A stretch of DNA of 64,000 bases, taken from positions 19,672,700-19,736,699 of the forward strand of contig JANAVB010023996.1 of the NCBI GenBank assembly GCA_029216955.1, read 5' to 3'. The DNA comes from Iris pallida (lineage: Eukaryota; Streptophyta; Magnoliopsida; Asparagales; Iridaceae). The notes below the pieces were generated by a model, which made no database searches, was not told the DNA's origin, and was given only the letters and a program-made list of their open reading frames with translations. The translations under genes and the position numbers were made by a program. The first letter of the stretch is position 1. Each line of letters opens with the position of its first letter. Positions 1-11,000 of this stretch are shown one piece after another.

Positions 1-157
1 TTGAAAAAGAATTTTCTATTTTATTGTCTTGTGTGAATATCACGTTGACACCTAGGAAAGACATTGCCACCTAGGAAAGACATTGTGTTGTGGCTCATGC
101 CAAATTGGAATCACATCACATTACAAAGACAATAGGGTTGGGGATGCTCTTAACTAA
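1..157. other. unassigned flank
   Basis: No coding or repeat feature is supported here. A 12-base block (acctaggaaaga) occurs twice in tandem near 50-80, as a short local duplication. Confidence 0.4.
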
Positions 158-2115
158 GGTCTCATTTGGTTCATGGAAGGTAAACAAATTCCCTTATATT
201 TTTCATATGAATAAGAAAGTAGGATTTCTATCAAGATTTTTTTCCTGTGTTTCGTAAAACAAGAAAAACAGTTAAAAAAGACCATTTGATTTTTCCTTCC
301 AGTGTTTGGTTGGTTAGGAAAGGAAAGAAAAAAGCATATCAATGTTTCAATAATATCCGATATCAGCATATTTATAGTCAATAGAATACGAAAAATTAAT
401 TGGTAAAATAGACAATACTTCAAGGCCATTTTTGACGTAATTTTTTGTAATAAATATAAAAAAGAAGGAAATATGGATCCTGAGAGGAACTTTTTTTTTT
501 TTCCAGAAATTTTCATATAGGGTAAAGAAGTTTTTCAAAATTATAAAAAAGAGAAGAAGTTTGGAAGAATTACAAATAGGATAAGGACACTCCAACTCTA
601 TTGGCGCGTGTAGTTAGGAATGGAGAGAGAGAGAGAGAGAGAAGGAGCCAACGGAGTTGGCGCCCCCTCCCTCCCATGCGCCAACCCAGTTGGCGCGTCT
701 CCCATCCCCCCTCCCGTACTCTCTCCTCTCTCTCTTGTTAGATAATTTGTCATTATCTATTCACAATATTTATTTGATTTGAAATAAAATAAATAAATAA
801 CCAACAAATAGTTAATACCATTTTTGTTATCTAAAATAAAATATATGCAAAAGTTTCTTAAACTATTATCAAAAATAAAATCAAATTAATTTTATGATAA
901 TAACAAATATGATATTATCTATTCACAATATATATTTGATTTAATATATACTAATAGATAATTTGATTTTATATATGATATTAATATATTAATTTTATGA
1001 TGATAAAAAATATGATATTATCTAATATATTAATTTTTATTAATATATTAATTTTATGATGATAATAAATATGACGATAACAAATATGATATTAATATAT
1101 AAATTTGATTAAATATATTAATTTTATGATGATAACAAATATGATGATAACAAATATGATATTATCTAATATATTAATTTTTATTAATATATTAATTTAT
1201 GATGATAACAAATATGGTTATAACAAATAAGATATTAATATATTAATTTAATTTAATATATTAATTTTATTATGATAAGAAATATGATATTATCTATTCA
1301 CAATAAAATATTTGATTAATTTATATAATTTAGAGATTACAGATTATCTATTAGTATATATTAAAGTAAATTTATATTGTGAATAGATAATCTCATATTT
1401 GTTATCATCATAAAATTAATTTGACTTTATTTTAGATAATAACTTAAGAAAAATTTTGCACATATTTTATTTTAGATAACAAATATGGTATTATCTGTTT
1501 GTTAAGTTTTTTTTGTACCATTATATATTAATATCATATATAAAATCAAATTATCTATTAGTATATATATATTGTGAATAGATAATATAATATTTGTTAT
1601 TATCATAAAATTAATTTGATTTTATTTTAGATAATAGCTTAAGAAACTTTTTGCATATATTTTATTTTAGATAACAAACATGATATTATCTATTTGTTAG
1701 TTATTTAATTATTTTTATTTCAAATCAAAAAATATCGTGAATAGATAATGACAAATTATCTAACAAGATAGAGAGAGAGGAGAGAGGAGAGATGATAGAG
1801 TACGGGAGCGGGGTGGGAGACGTGCCAACTGGGTTGGCGCGCGGAAAGGGAGGGGGCGCCAACTCTGTTGGCTCCTTCGCTCTCTCCATTCCGGATTGCA
1901 CGTGCCAATAGAGTTGGCATGTCCTTACCATATTTGTAATTTTTTCTAAACTTCTTCCATTTTTTATAATTTTGAGAAACTTTTTAAACCTATATAAAAA
2001 TTTCTGTTTTTTTTCCTATTTTCCTCCTGTTAGAAAATACTTTCCAAATTTGTGATCAAAGAAAATGAACAAATTTTCATTCATGATTCCTCAAATATGT
2101 GAACCAAACAAGACC
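158..2115. mobile_element. large AT-rich foldback (inverted-repeat) element
   Basis: Two long arms are inverted copies of each other: about 495-992 and about 1525-2012. Each arm carries a GC-rich block with the word GTTGGCGC, a GA/CT-rich block, and the AT-rich words ATTATCTATTCACAATAT and GTTATCTAAAATAAAATAT. The centre (993-1524) is AT-rich and contains further direct and inverted copies of the same words. The outermost ends may be 158-173 (GGTCTCATTTGGTTCA) and the complement of 2100-2115, which match at 14 of 16 bases. This end resembles PIF/Harbinger (Tourist-like) termini with the core GTTTGGTT. The flanking triplets are TAA and CAA, a possible but imperfect 3-bp target duplication. No transposase is encoded. 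The fold is directly visible; the superfamily is inference. Confidence 0.6.
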
Positions 2116-2307
2116 CAAGTACTTGAAAATTCTAGTTAAGATGATGAAAACCTTGCAATGATACATGTGTCATGTGTTGCTCCAATTTTCCAACATCATC
2201 AATTCAAATTTCTTCTTCTTTCTTTCTCTTACCTATCTTTCAATTGACTAATACAAGTCCGGCGGATAAGTGCCCCAATTTTCCAACATCCTTCGTTCCT
2301 CCCTCTC

Positions 2308-3796
2308 ATGGCCACAATAGTCTCCGCGGCCATGGGCGCGGTCGGCCTTCTGCTGCTGCTCCGGCTGGTATTCTCTCTTAAATCGGTAGTATACTCACTC
2401 TGCAAGTGGTGGCGGTGGCTCGACGACCGCTGCCAGGCCTCCCAAGTCTACAAGATCCCCCGCTTCGGCGAGGCCGGGCAGGAGAATCCCCTCTTCCGCA
2501 AGTCTCTCGCCTATCTCCACTCTCTGCCGTCTCTAGAAGACTCGGAATGGACCAACATCTACTCCTCCGGCCGCAAGTCGAACGACTTCATTCATGCAGC
2601 TGGACGCCGACCCGTCCGTCGTCGTCGCAGACTCGTTCCTCGGGTCCAGGCTCACCTGGACCCTGACCAACGCCCCCTCGCCATGCCTCCTCCTCCGCCT
2701 CCGCCGCCACGACCGCCCCCGCGTCCTCCGCCCCTATCTGTATCACATCGAGACGATCGCCGACGACATCGATCTCCGTAGAAAGGAGTGCAGGCTCTTT
2801 TCCGTCCGGCCCGACGGCAGCAGCTGGGGCTGCGTCGGCCAGCTTTCTTCGCATCCAGCGACTCTCGAGACCGTGGCGGCCGACCCGGAGCTCAAGAGCC
2901 GGGTAAGGTCCGACCTCGAGTCGTTCCTCAGAGGGAGGAGCTACTACGCCGGCCTCGGCCGCGTCTGGAGGAGGAGCTACCTCTTGCACGGCCCTCCGGG
3001 GACCGGGAAGTCCGCCTTCGTTGCTGCCATGGCCAAGTTCCTGAACTACGACGTCTACGACCTAGACCTCTCGAGAGCCACCGCGACTGATATCAAGTCC
3101 CTCCTCCTCCGCACGGGACCGAGATCGGTGGTCCTGGTCGAGGACCTCGACCGGCACCTGTCGGCGTCCGGAGACAAGGCTGAAGGGGTGGCGGCGATGA
3201 TGGGCTTCATGGACGGCGTCTTCTCGTGCTGCTGCGACGAGAGGGTGATGGTGTTCACGATGAGCGGAGGCAAGGAAGGCGTCAACCCGGCGCTCCTGCG
3301 GCCGGGGAGGATGGACGTGCACGTACACTTCTCCTTCTGCGACTTCTTGGCGTTCAAGACGCTTGGCAGCAGCCACCTCGGGCTCAGGGATCACAAGCTG
3401 TATCCACAGGTCGAGGAGGGGTTCCAGAGCGGTCGGTCGAGGTTGAGCCCGGCAGAGGTCGGGGAGATAATGATCGCGAACCGGGGGTCCCCGAGCCGCG
3501 CGCTGAAGACTATCATCAGCGCGCTGCAGTAGCACCCATCGTCGCCATCAGAGAGGCTCTTCGGGAGCGCGTCTGCGAACGCCGGCGTGCAGCGGGAGCA
3601 CAGTTCCGATGGGCCGAGACGGACGGGGCTCGGGTTCGGAAAGGAGGCGACGGTGCGGGAGTTCAAGAAGCTGTACGGGCTCATCAGGCTGCGCAGCGCT
3701 CCGGGGAGCAAGAAAGAAGGGACGATGTCAGTGCAGGTGGCCGTCGCCGCTGCTGCCGCGGCCAATGCCGCAAATTACCCCGACCGGAGCTTCTGA
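2308..3796 (+). pseudogene. AAA-ATPase, BCS1-like family (At2g46620-like), disrupted as read
   Basis: The reading frame encodes a membrane-anchored AAA+ ATPase of the plant BCS1-like group; its substrate is unknown. The start at 2308 sits in a strong context (CTCATGGCC). Residues about 8-25 form a hydrophobic anchor, followed by the AAA-associated region up to about residue 150. Walker A (GPPGTGKS) lies at 2990-3013, Walker B (VVLVEDLD) at 3128-3151, and the arginine-finger region (NPALLRPGRMD) at 3284-3316. There is no intron. Two lesions are visible. The frame shifts by one base near 2594, where the extra A between ATTC and TGCAG appears to be the insertion. A TAG at 3530-3532 interrupts a frame that stays open, with family-like sequence (EFKKLYGLI), to the TGA at 3794-3796. 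Ignoring both lesions, the product would be about 495 residues, normal for the family. The TAG follows a CAG codon and could come from CAG. Either this is a recent pseudogene, or the reference carries errors, or the annotated gene uses a small artificial intron. GC content is far above the surroundings, as in many monocot genes. A pyrimidine-rich leader lies at about 2203-2235; no clear TATA box was found. Confidence 0.85.
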
Positions 3797-3869
3797 AACC
3801 AGAAGCTGATGGCTGTTAGCCGTTACAGAAGAGTTTGAACACTGTTCTATTAGCAACCGTGTCGGAACA

Positions 3870-3982
3870 TTACCTTCTCTCTCTTTCTCTCTCTCTTTTT
3901 TTTTTTTTGGAACCTTTTGTTTTGTTTGGTGGGTGTGTGGGTGTGTGTGTGTGTGTTGGGGGGGGGGGGGGGGGGGGGGGGG
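3870..3982. repeat. compound simple repeat with a 25-base G tract
   Basis: A CT-rich stretch (3875-3896) passes into poly(T), then GT repeats (about 3930-3956), then an unbroken G run at 3958-3982. It lies just past the AAA-ATPase stop, within what would be its 3' UTR. Confidence 0.9.
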
Positions 3983-4432
3983 TTTGGTATAGGAAGAAGG
4001 AGGCAATGAAATAGGCTGATGTAAAGTGTAAATAATAATATCTTATTTATTTCTTGTACTGATTATTTTCATAGCTAAATGATAACTATTGATGAATTTA
4101 GTTTTGAGTTCCTTATAGATTAATAATTACATAAATTATAGTAATTTTAGACACAAGGTCCACACATCTACTTGGGTTCAGAAAGAGGTCCTATGGACCT
4201 ATGATAGTGGAACTAGCATAGAGGATTCATGTTATGTTTTATTTGTGGTTTTTCCAACAATCACAAATTACTGGACACAATGTGATTCCAATATGCTTGC
4301 ACAACCTCTCCTATTTAAAAAAGAATATAGTCATACAACCTCTAATGTTTAAAGAGAGAGGTTAATTTACAACTAAATATATGATTTTTTTTTTTTTTGG
4401 ATTTACAAGTTGTCATTTTGAGTAGTTATAAT
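3983..4432. other. unassigned AT-rich spacer
   Basis: AT-rich DNA after the AAA-ATPase. AATAAT words near 4031-4040 could serve as the poly(A) signal of that gene. Nothing else is supported. Confidence 0.4.
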
Positions 4433-4994
4433 TAGGGGTGTAAAATGGACAAAGTAGTCCGTTGTCCGTACGTGTCCGGCTCGATAAATGGTTCGACCGT
4501 GGACCGTCCGATTGATTAACGAACAGAACTTGGACATTTTTTTTGGTCCGTTTAAAAATTGGAACCGGACACGGTCATATCCATGTCCGGTCCGAATTTA
4601 TCCGTGAACCGTCCGATAGTGGAGACTCATTTTGGTTTTGCATCAATTATGTCATATTATTTTGGTTTTGCATCAATTTTTTGTTGTTCGGTCTCGATTT
4701 TTGTTAACCTTTTACTATTGTTTGTTGTATTCTATAACCTTCAATTGTATTTTATTTCAACTTGATTTTTTGTACCAACTATCAAGATATCTTGATAAAA
4801 TAATAGCTTTTGGTAATATATTTCATTTGTCCGTGGACCGTCCGATTGAATTAACGAACAGTGGTTGTCCGTGTCCGTCCGGCCCGAACTCGAACAGTGG
4901 ACTGTCCGTGTCCGTCCGTCCGAACTCGTTTTCATTTTCGGACCGAACACGGACAGTGGACTGTCCGTGTCCGTCCGGCCCGTTTACACCCCTA
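4433..4994. mobile_element. non-autonomous hAT-type DNA transposon (562 bp)
   Basis: The ends are inverted repeats: TAGGGGTGTAAA at 4433-4444 and TTTACACCCCTA at 4983-4994. An exact 8-bp direct repeat GTTATAAT flanks it (4425-4432 and 4995-5002), the duplication length of the hAT superfamily. The interior is built of GTCCG/CGGAC-rich words near both ends and has no transposase; open frames across it are by-products of these repeats. Boundaries and duplication are read directly. The superfamily follows from the 8-bp duplication and terminal sequence. Confidence 0.9.
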
Positions 4995-5046
4995 GTTATA
5001 ATTAACAAGTTTCTATCCTAAAACTCTACCTTCTACATTATTAACA

Positions 5047-5260
5047 ATATCCTAGCAAGGAGGAGGGGGTTGGGAGGAGGCGCCAACATGAAGGGTATCT
5101 CTGGGATGGGCGAGGGTGATCCGAGATGGGTGCTGCCGAAGATCAAGGAAGAAGGGGGTTGGGAGGATGTCTTCGCGATGGGTGTCGTCGGATCAGCGGA
5201 GAAGGGGGTTGGGAGGGTGTCTCTGCGATGAGTGCTGTCGGGATCAACGAAGTAGGGGAA
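5047..5260. repeat. G-rich minisatellite, about 50-bp unit
   Basis: Units beginning GAAGGGGGTTGGGAGG start at 5151 and 5201, with a more diverged copy from about 5052 and a partial one near 5250. Each contains a TCTSYGCGATG-like stretch and a GATCA box. The short ORF over it is an effect of the repeat. Confidence 0.6.
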
Positions 5261-5460
5261 AACGGATGCAACGAGTTTTATATTTCATACTGACAAAATT
5301 GGTCCTTCGCTAAGGAGTCATTAACTACATTCTGACGTTTTTTACCGACGGAATGGCGGCAAAATTGTAGACTTGTGTTTCATATACAAATTTTTGTCAC
5401 AATTCAATCACATGTCCACTGCTAATCAGCGTCGACTGTTCTTTTTTCGTCGCTGGCGTT
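5261..5460. other. unassigned spacer
   Basis: No feature is supported except that the last bases (5457-5468) match an internal stretch of the adjacent Copia LTR (5989-6000). Confidence 0.3.
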
Positions 5461-6043
5461 AAGTGGGTGGTCCCTCCTTAATTGGAGAGAGGGTTTGGAG
5501 TTCCCAAGGTTCATTCACCTTGGAGAAAGTCTAAAGACTTGTGGAGTTCCCAAGGTTCATTCATCTTGCATGAACGAATCTTGGAGGAGAAGGTTCATTC
5601 CCTTATGGCTATATAAGGAGATGGTTTGGGAGATGGTTTGGGTTAATCCTCCCTTGTGATCTTGGTGCTAGAAGTGGTGGTGCTCTTGGTGCTCCTTGCT
5701 TGCGGTGTTCTTCCGGACAATGCTTCTACCTCGGGTGCTTCTTCACCAAAGTGTCTTCCATACTTGTGTATGAGAGAGATCCTCTTGAGTGTATCCAAGA
5801 GAGAGTTTGTAACTCTATAATCCCACTATTCTTAGTGGAAGAAGAAAGAAAAGAACTATTGTTGTCCGAGGACATAGGCACATAGCCGAACCTCGTTAAT
5901 TCTCTTGTCTTTTGTATGTTTTTTTTTTCTTTTCTCTAGCCTCCGTGTTAAGCGGATAAGCTAAACTTCAACTCATTGTAGCTCCAACGTTAAGTGGGTA
6001 AGCTATCTCCATCCCAATTAGCGGTATAAGTGCATACCCAACA
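5461..6043 (+). repeat. left LTR of the Copia element
   Basis: Matches 14169-14746 over its full length and ends in ACCCAACA, directly before the primer-binding site. The first bases (TTAAGTGGGT region) differ from the intact TGTTGGGT start of the right LTR, so the 5' edge is uncertain by a few bases. Confidence 0.9.
5610..5617 (+). promoter_or_regulatory. TATA box of the Copia left LTR
   Basis: TATATAAG lies about 150 bases into the LTR and is conserved in the right LTR at 14318-14325. Its position suits the U3/R boundary. Confidence 0.6.
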
Positions 6044-6045
6044 AT

Positions 6046-6058
6046 TGGTATCAGAGCC
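6046..6058 (+). promoter_or_regulatory. primer-binding site (tRNA-iMet)
   Basis: TGGTATCAGAGCC, two bases after the LTR end, is the standard plant initiator-methionine primer-binding site. Confidence 0.93.
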
Positions 6059-6078
6059 ACACAAGCTTATTGATTGTG

Positions 6079-6800
6079 ATGGCGGAATCATTGTCTTCTA
6101 CCTCCTCAACCATGATCAAGCTTACGTCTTCAAACTATTCCATTTGGAAGCCGCGGATGGAAGATATCCTCTATTGTAAGGATTTGTACGAAGTGTTACT
6201 CTGCAATGGACAGAAGCCTGAAGACAAATCTGAAAAAGATTGGACATTCTAAATCGAAAAGCTATTGGAGAGATCCGTCCTTGGATCGACCAAAGCGTTT
6301 TTCACCATGTTTCCAAAGAAACCGATGCTCATCAAATGTTGATGAAGTTAGCATCGATGTACGAGCGAGAGACTCCTCAAAACAAAGCGTCACTCATTCG
6401 ACGTTTGGTGAACCTAAAATACAAAGACGGACGAAGTGTTTCTGAACACTTGAGTGATTTCCAAGAGTTGGTAAATCAACTCTCAACCATGAAGCTGGTG
6501 ATGAAAGATGATTTATTGGCACTTTTGCTACTCAGCTCGTTGCCAGATAGTTGGAACACACTTGTGGTTTCCTTAAGCAACTCCGCTCCTCAAGGCGTCA
6601 TCACTTTAACCTTAGTGAAGGATAGTTTATTGAATGAAGAAGCGAGGCAGAAAGAACAAGGCATAACAACCGAGTCAGATGCTCTTGTTTCTGAGAATCG
6701 TGGAAGAACTCATCAAAGAAAATTCCACAACAGTGACCGCTCCAAAAGCAGGTCAAAAGATCATTCCATAGGCACTTTCAAACCAAGAAAGGAGATATGA
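6079..6800 (+). pseudogene. gag: Copia gag, disrupted
   Basis: From ATG 6079 the product has the Copia Gag start (KLTSSNYSIWKPRMEDIL, like UBN2/DUF4219). A frameshift near 6243-6250 moves the frame, which then runs from 6240 through the Gag core (LMKLASMYERETPQNKASL) to a TGA at 6798-6800. The zinc knuckle follows directly (CFHCGLKGHVKREY, from 6801); its last cysteine is replaced by tyrosine. Both the frameshift and the stop would prevent production of Gag. Confidence 0.85.
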
Positions 6801-7763
6801 TGCTTTCATTGTGGCCTTAAGGGTCATGTGAAAAGAGAATACAGAAAACTCAAAAAGGAAAAGAGAAATGAATCAAATGAGAAGAATGAAGCCAAAGACA
6901 CAACTGCTACTGCTTCAAAAGGCGATGAGATAATCATCATTTGTGATGATGGTATGGTTAATCTAACCTCTCAAGATTTATGCTGGATTGTAGACTCTGG
7001 TGCATCATTCCATGTTACTTCCAGAAAGAAATTCTTCACAATCTACATAAGCGGAGACTTCGAAAATGTGAGGATAGGAAATGAAAAAGTTTCCAAGATT
7101 GTGAAAAAAGGAGAAATAGCTCTTGAGACCAACACTGACTGCCCCTTGATTCTCAAGAATGTGAGACATGTTCCAGACATGCGTCTCAACTTGATATCCA
7201 CTGGCATGATGGATGATGAAGGCTACACCAATGTTTTTGGTGGAGGCAAATGGAAACTCAGCAAAAACTTCCTAGTGCTTACTAGAGGGAAGAAGGAGAA
7301 CACACTCTATATGACATATGCTAAGATCAACAATCAGCATGTTAATGCGGCAATCGACCAATCAGGATCAACGATTGGGTTATGGCACAAGTGACTGGGT
7401 CATATGAGTGAGAAGGGATTGCAAATTCTAGCCAAAAGAGAGGTATTGACCGGGCTAAAATCGAAAGGTACACCTCTTGAACCTTGTACTGATTGTTTGG
7501 CTGGAAAACAACATAGAGTTTTATTTCATTATAAGGCTGCAACTAGAAAACCCAATGTACTGGATGTTGTTTACTCTGATGTTTGTGGGCCTATGACTAC
7601 TAACACTCTTGGTGGTGCAAGATACTTTGTCACCTTCATTCATGATCATTCCAGGAAGGTATGGGCATATGCAATCAAATCCAAAGATCAAGTCTTTGAT
7701 GTGTTCAAGCAGTTTCACGCCAGCGTTGAACGTGAGACTAGTACGACTCTGAAGTGCATCCGT
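6801..7763 (+). pseudogene. pol: Copia protease and 5' part of integrase
   Basis: In the frame of the 3' part of gag, the aspartic protease site appears as WIVDSGASFHVT (near 6985). The GAG-pre-integrase motif LWHK-LGHMSEKGL is interrupted by a TGA at 7392-7394. The integrase core starts with DVVYSDVCGPM and FVTFIHDHSRKVW. The frame is cut at 7763, just before the second catalytic aspartate, by the solo LTR S1, and resumes at 11828. Confidence 0.88.
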
Positions 7764-10276
7764 TGTAACACCCAGTTTTCCAAATGAGGGTAATTTTGAA
7801 ATTTTATAATTAGAATTATTATTTATTGATAATTATTTCATATTATGATTTTTGGTGATTTTTAATCATTTTTAAACTATTTAAAATTATGACTTGTGAT
7901 TTTGACATTTTACTATTGTTTTTTCAGGAACATGAGTATTTTTTTGTTATTTTGTATTTTTGAAATATTTTTGAAATTTATTTTATTATTTATGATATTG
8001 TTTTGGGGTTATTTCAGTCGGGTTCGAATTTCAGCTCAATCCGACTTAAAACGGGGACCCGGGGGTAGTGTTGACTTTAGTGGACCCACACATTAGTTAG
8101 ACATGGCCCACATGATAGAAATATTTTAGTTAGAGGTTAGACTAATTATTATGGATAAGGTTAGTGTGATTAGAGACTTTAGAATGACTAATTTAGCCCC
8201 AACCAATTAGCCCTTTCCTAATACTAATAGAATAGGTTAGTGGAGGCATTTTGGACCTTACCATAATAGGAAAAATAGCCCCATATGGTCAGCCACTTTG
8301 GAAGAGGATAGGCTCAAGTTCATTTCATTATTCTCATCCACACTCTCTCTCTTGTTCTTCCCCAAATTTCTAGAGAGTAATTTCTAGCCATTTCTCTACC
8401 AAATCCTTCCATTTCGCCACCAAATCTTCTTTTTTCCTTCTCCATTCTAGCCAAGGAGGAAGCTACCCAAGTTTGGGAGGATTCGGAGCTCGTTCGTGTC
8501 CTTTTGGAATCTCTACGTGTCGGTGTGGCTCCGGGAAGGCTTTTCTTCGATTCGATCTACCGGGAGGTATAAATCCCTTCTCCTTTTTATTTTTCATACA
8601 TATAGGTCTATTTTGAACCCATAGGAATGACCCCCATAGTTGTATCTCCATTTGTGTCCATTTCGTGTCCATTTGGAGGTCATAGGAGTGTCCTTTGTGT
8701 TGTGGTTGTGTCCATGTGGGAAAATCCCAAATTTGGACACACTATGTGTTGTTGTTATGTATGAATGAATTATTACATGTTTAATCTCATATTTTTGTAT
8801 TAGAGATGTGTTCTATAGTGTCTCATATATATATATTAGTGTAGAGAGTGAGTTCTTGATATATTATGTTATATACTTGTGTTCTTTTGTCTCAAACTAC
8901 CCAAATTCGTCATAATTTTTATCCACGTTTTTAGTAGCAATAGCAACTTAGAAATGTCATAACTTTTAGCTTAAAACTCTGATTTATCTCCCGTTTTTTT
9001 TTAAAAGAACCGTATCGAAGTTAAATTTCCAAATATTTATTTTAATAAGCCAAATTCTTTCTGCAACTTTCTGTAGAATTATTTGAGTGTCAGCTGTATG
9101 AAAGACGAACGTGTTTCGGTATTTTTGCGATTCCGGGAGCTTTCTGACACGAAAATACGATCCGTTTGAAGTTTCGGAAAGCTAACATGAAGTACTACAA
9201 CATAATTTAATCCTAGAATTTAGTGAATGCCCAATTGGTACAGTATTGGTTTTAAGTAAAAGAGTGACTATACGATATATGCATTTTGTGTAACCTATGA
9301 GCCTATGTAGTATGGATATTAAATGAATATAGAGTATGTAATGCATGATATGTTAGATGAATGAAATGATATATATATGATATATATCCTATTTACATTA
9401 ATGTATATATATGGTTGAATGCAAGCATGTAGGAATGCAATTAATGTAATATATGTAAGCAATGCATAAATGCATGAATGAAAGAATAATATACAATACA
9501 TGCATGAAAGTATATAATGAATGCTAGATATAAATACAAGGTATATATGTAATGATAGATATGAATGCATAATATATAAATATTGTAAATGCAATATCAG
9601 ATTTCATATGTAGACATAGAACCAATGCATAGCTGATATTTAGATTGAATGTTAGTTCATTTTAGGTTGTTCGAACACTGAACTGTCCATGTAAGCATAT
9701 ATACCTTCCTTTTCCTATTGTCAAGCCAATTTTAGTTTTCAATATAGTGGAATGTCTATGAATGTAATGTTAACCTTCAACCCCTTAATTCGAAATGTTA
9801 GTTAATTTCAGTATTAGACAATGCATGAGCTGTATGCATATGGGATATTGGCTTAATGGCAGATTTCAGATAACATGGTTCATTTTATGTGGTTAGTTAC
9901 ACCAGTTTATGGGATAGCTCACTTTAGTTTATATGTAAATATGGAACTAAACTGAGAATGAACTTCACCCTCTGCACAAGGACACCCCACTCTATATCAA
10001 CCACCATGCCATGTAACCCTTCTCTAAATGATTGCTATAATATATATAGATTTATGTAAAGTATAGATGCATGTTAGTTATAACTTAAATAGTCTCTACT
10101 CTAATGTATATAGATGTATACTTGTAGCCATGCATGTTAAGTATAATACATGTGTAATGTAGATGGGTTAGCTTTGTGCCATGTGTAGTGTAAACTCATA
10201 AGTAGTGTTGATTTCTCTTTTCATGTACACCTCCATGTTCACACACACACATAGCTTTACATGTTAGTTCTTTTCT

Positions 10277-10278
<2 letters not shown>

Positions 10279-10313
<35 letters not shown>
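10279..10313. repeat. (TA)n microsatellite in S1
   Basis: A pure TA run inside the solo LTR. A longer one lies in the corresponding part of S2 near 32977-33017. Confidence 0.9.
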
Positions 10314-10319
<6 letters not shown>

Positions 10320-10444
10320 GAATATGCATGAATGTGATGTATCTTGATATGTGACTTGTGTTGGCTTGTATAGCCTTGGATTTGTATGGTGTGTACTAGC
10401 TAGGGTAGACTGGTTAGGCCTAGTGAGACTTCATTGAGTCTATG

Positions 10445-10518
10445 TTGACCCAATTGACCTAGCTTTGACTAGATAGTTGACTAGAGTTGACCAAGTGTTG
10501 ACTTTAGCCTAGTTTGAC
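10445..10518 (+). promoter_or_regulatory. W-box-like TTGAC array in S1
   Basis: Seven TTGAC cores (TTGACC or TTGACT) occur within about 75 bases. TTGAC(C/T) is the WRKY-factor binding core. The same array, with eight copies, is present in S2 at 33339-33433. The motif is read directly; function is inference. Confidence 0.45.
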
Positions 10519-10904
10519 CTAGACAGCATGTAGATGCATTGTAGCAGTCTATTTCCTTATTTTAGACATGTTGTAACTTGTGTTGCTCTGATTAGGAGAC
10601 AGACACCTCTCCTCAGGCAGTACATTTACTTCAGACATTCAGATACGAGGCGAGTACATTCTTTGACCGTTTCATACTTGCCTGGATTTACATTCTTGCT
10701 CTAGATTACTGTACTTGATGCTGACACGATTGTTATCACGGATTGGTACTATAAGGATCTTCTTTTGGGATGTTATCCCCTTGTATTCACTAGATACATA
10801 TTGTGATGTGCGTTTCACTTCCATATTGTATTTACTGAATACCTATATCCTTGTACACTCATTGTGCATATTGTACTCTCATTATCACATGAGTTCCAGG
10901 GATA

Positions 10905-11000
10905 GACCATTGTACACTATTGTATAACATTGTACAACTATTGTATAACATTATACATCTATTGTATAATATTGTACATCCATTGTATAATATTGTACAC
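10905..11000. repeat. short tandem array of TTGTAYAA-type units
   Basis: Repeats of about 22-24 bases contain ATTGTATAA and ATTGTACA. The core words TTGTACAA and TTGTATAA are palindromic or nearly so. Confidence 0.6.

Noticed and set aside
2588..3765. Several ORFs opposite or out of frame with the AAA-ATPase
   Set aside because: High GC content leaves other frames open; only one frame shows Walker A, Walker B and family sequence.
4559..5021. ORFs with repeated GPNS/SVRPN motifs
   Set aside because: They are translations of the GTCCG-word interior of the hAT element.
5700..5885. 61-codon ORF in both Copia LTRs (also 14403-14591)
   Set aside because: Lies in the R/U5 part of the LTR; no start context or domain, and its repetition is explained by the LTR pair.
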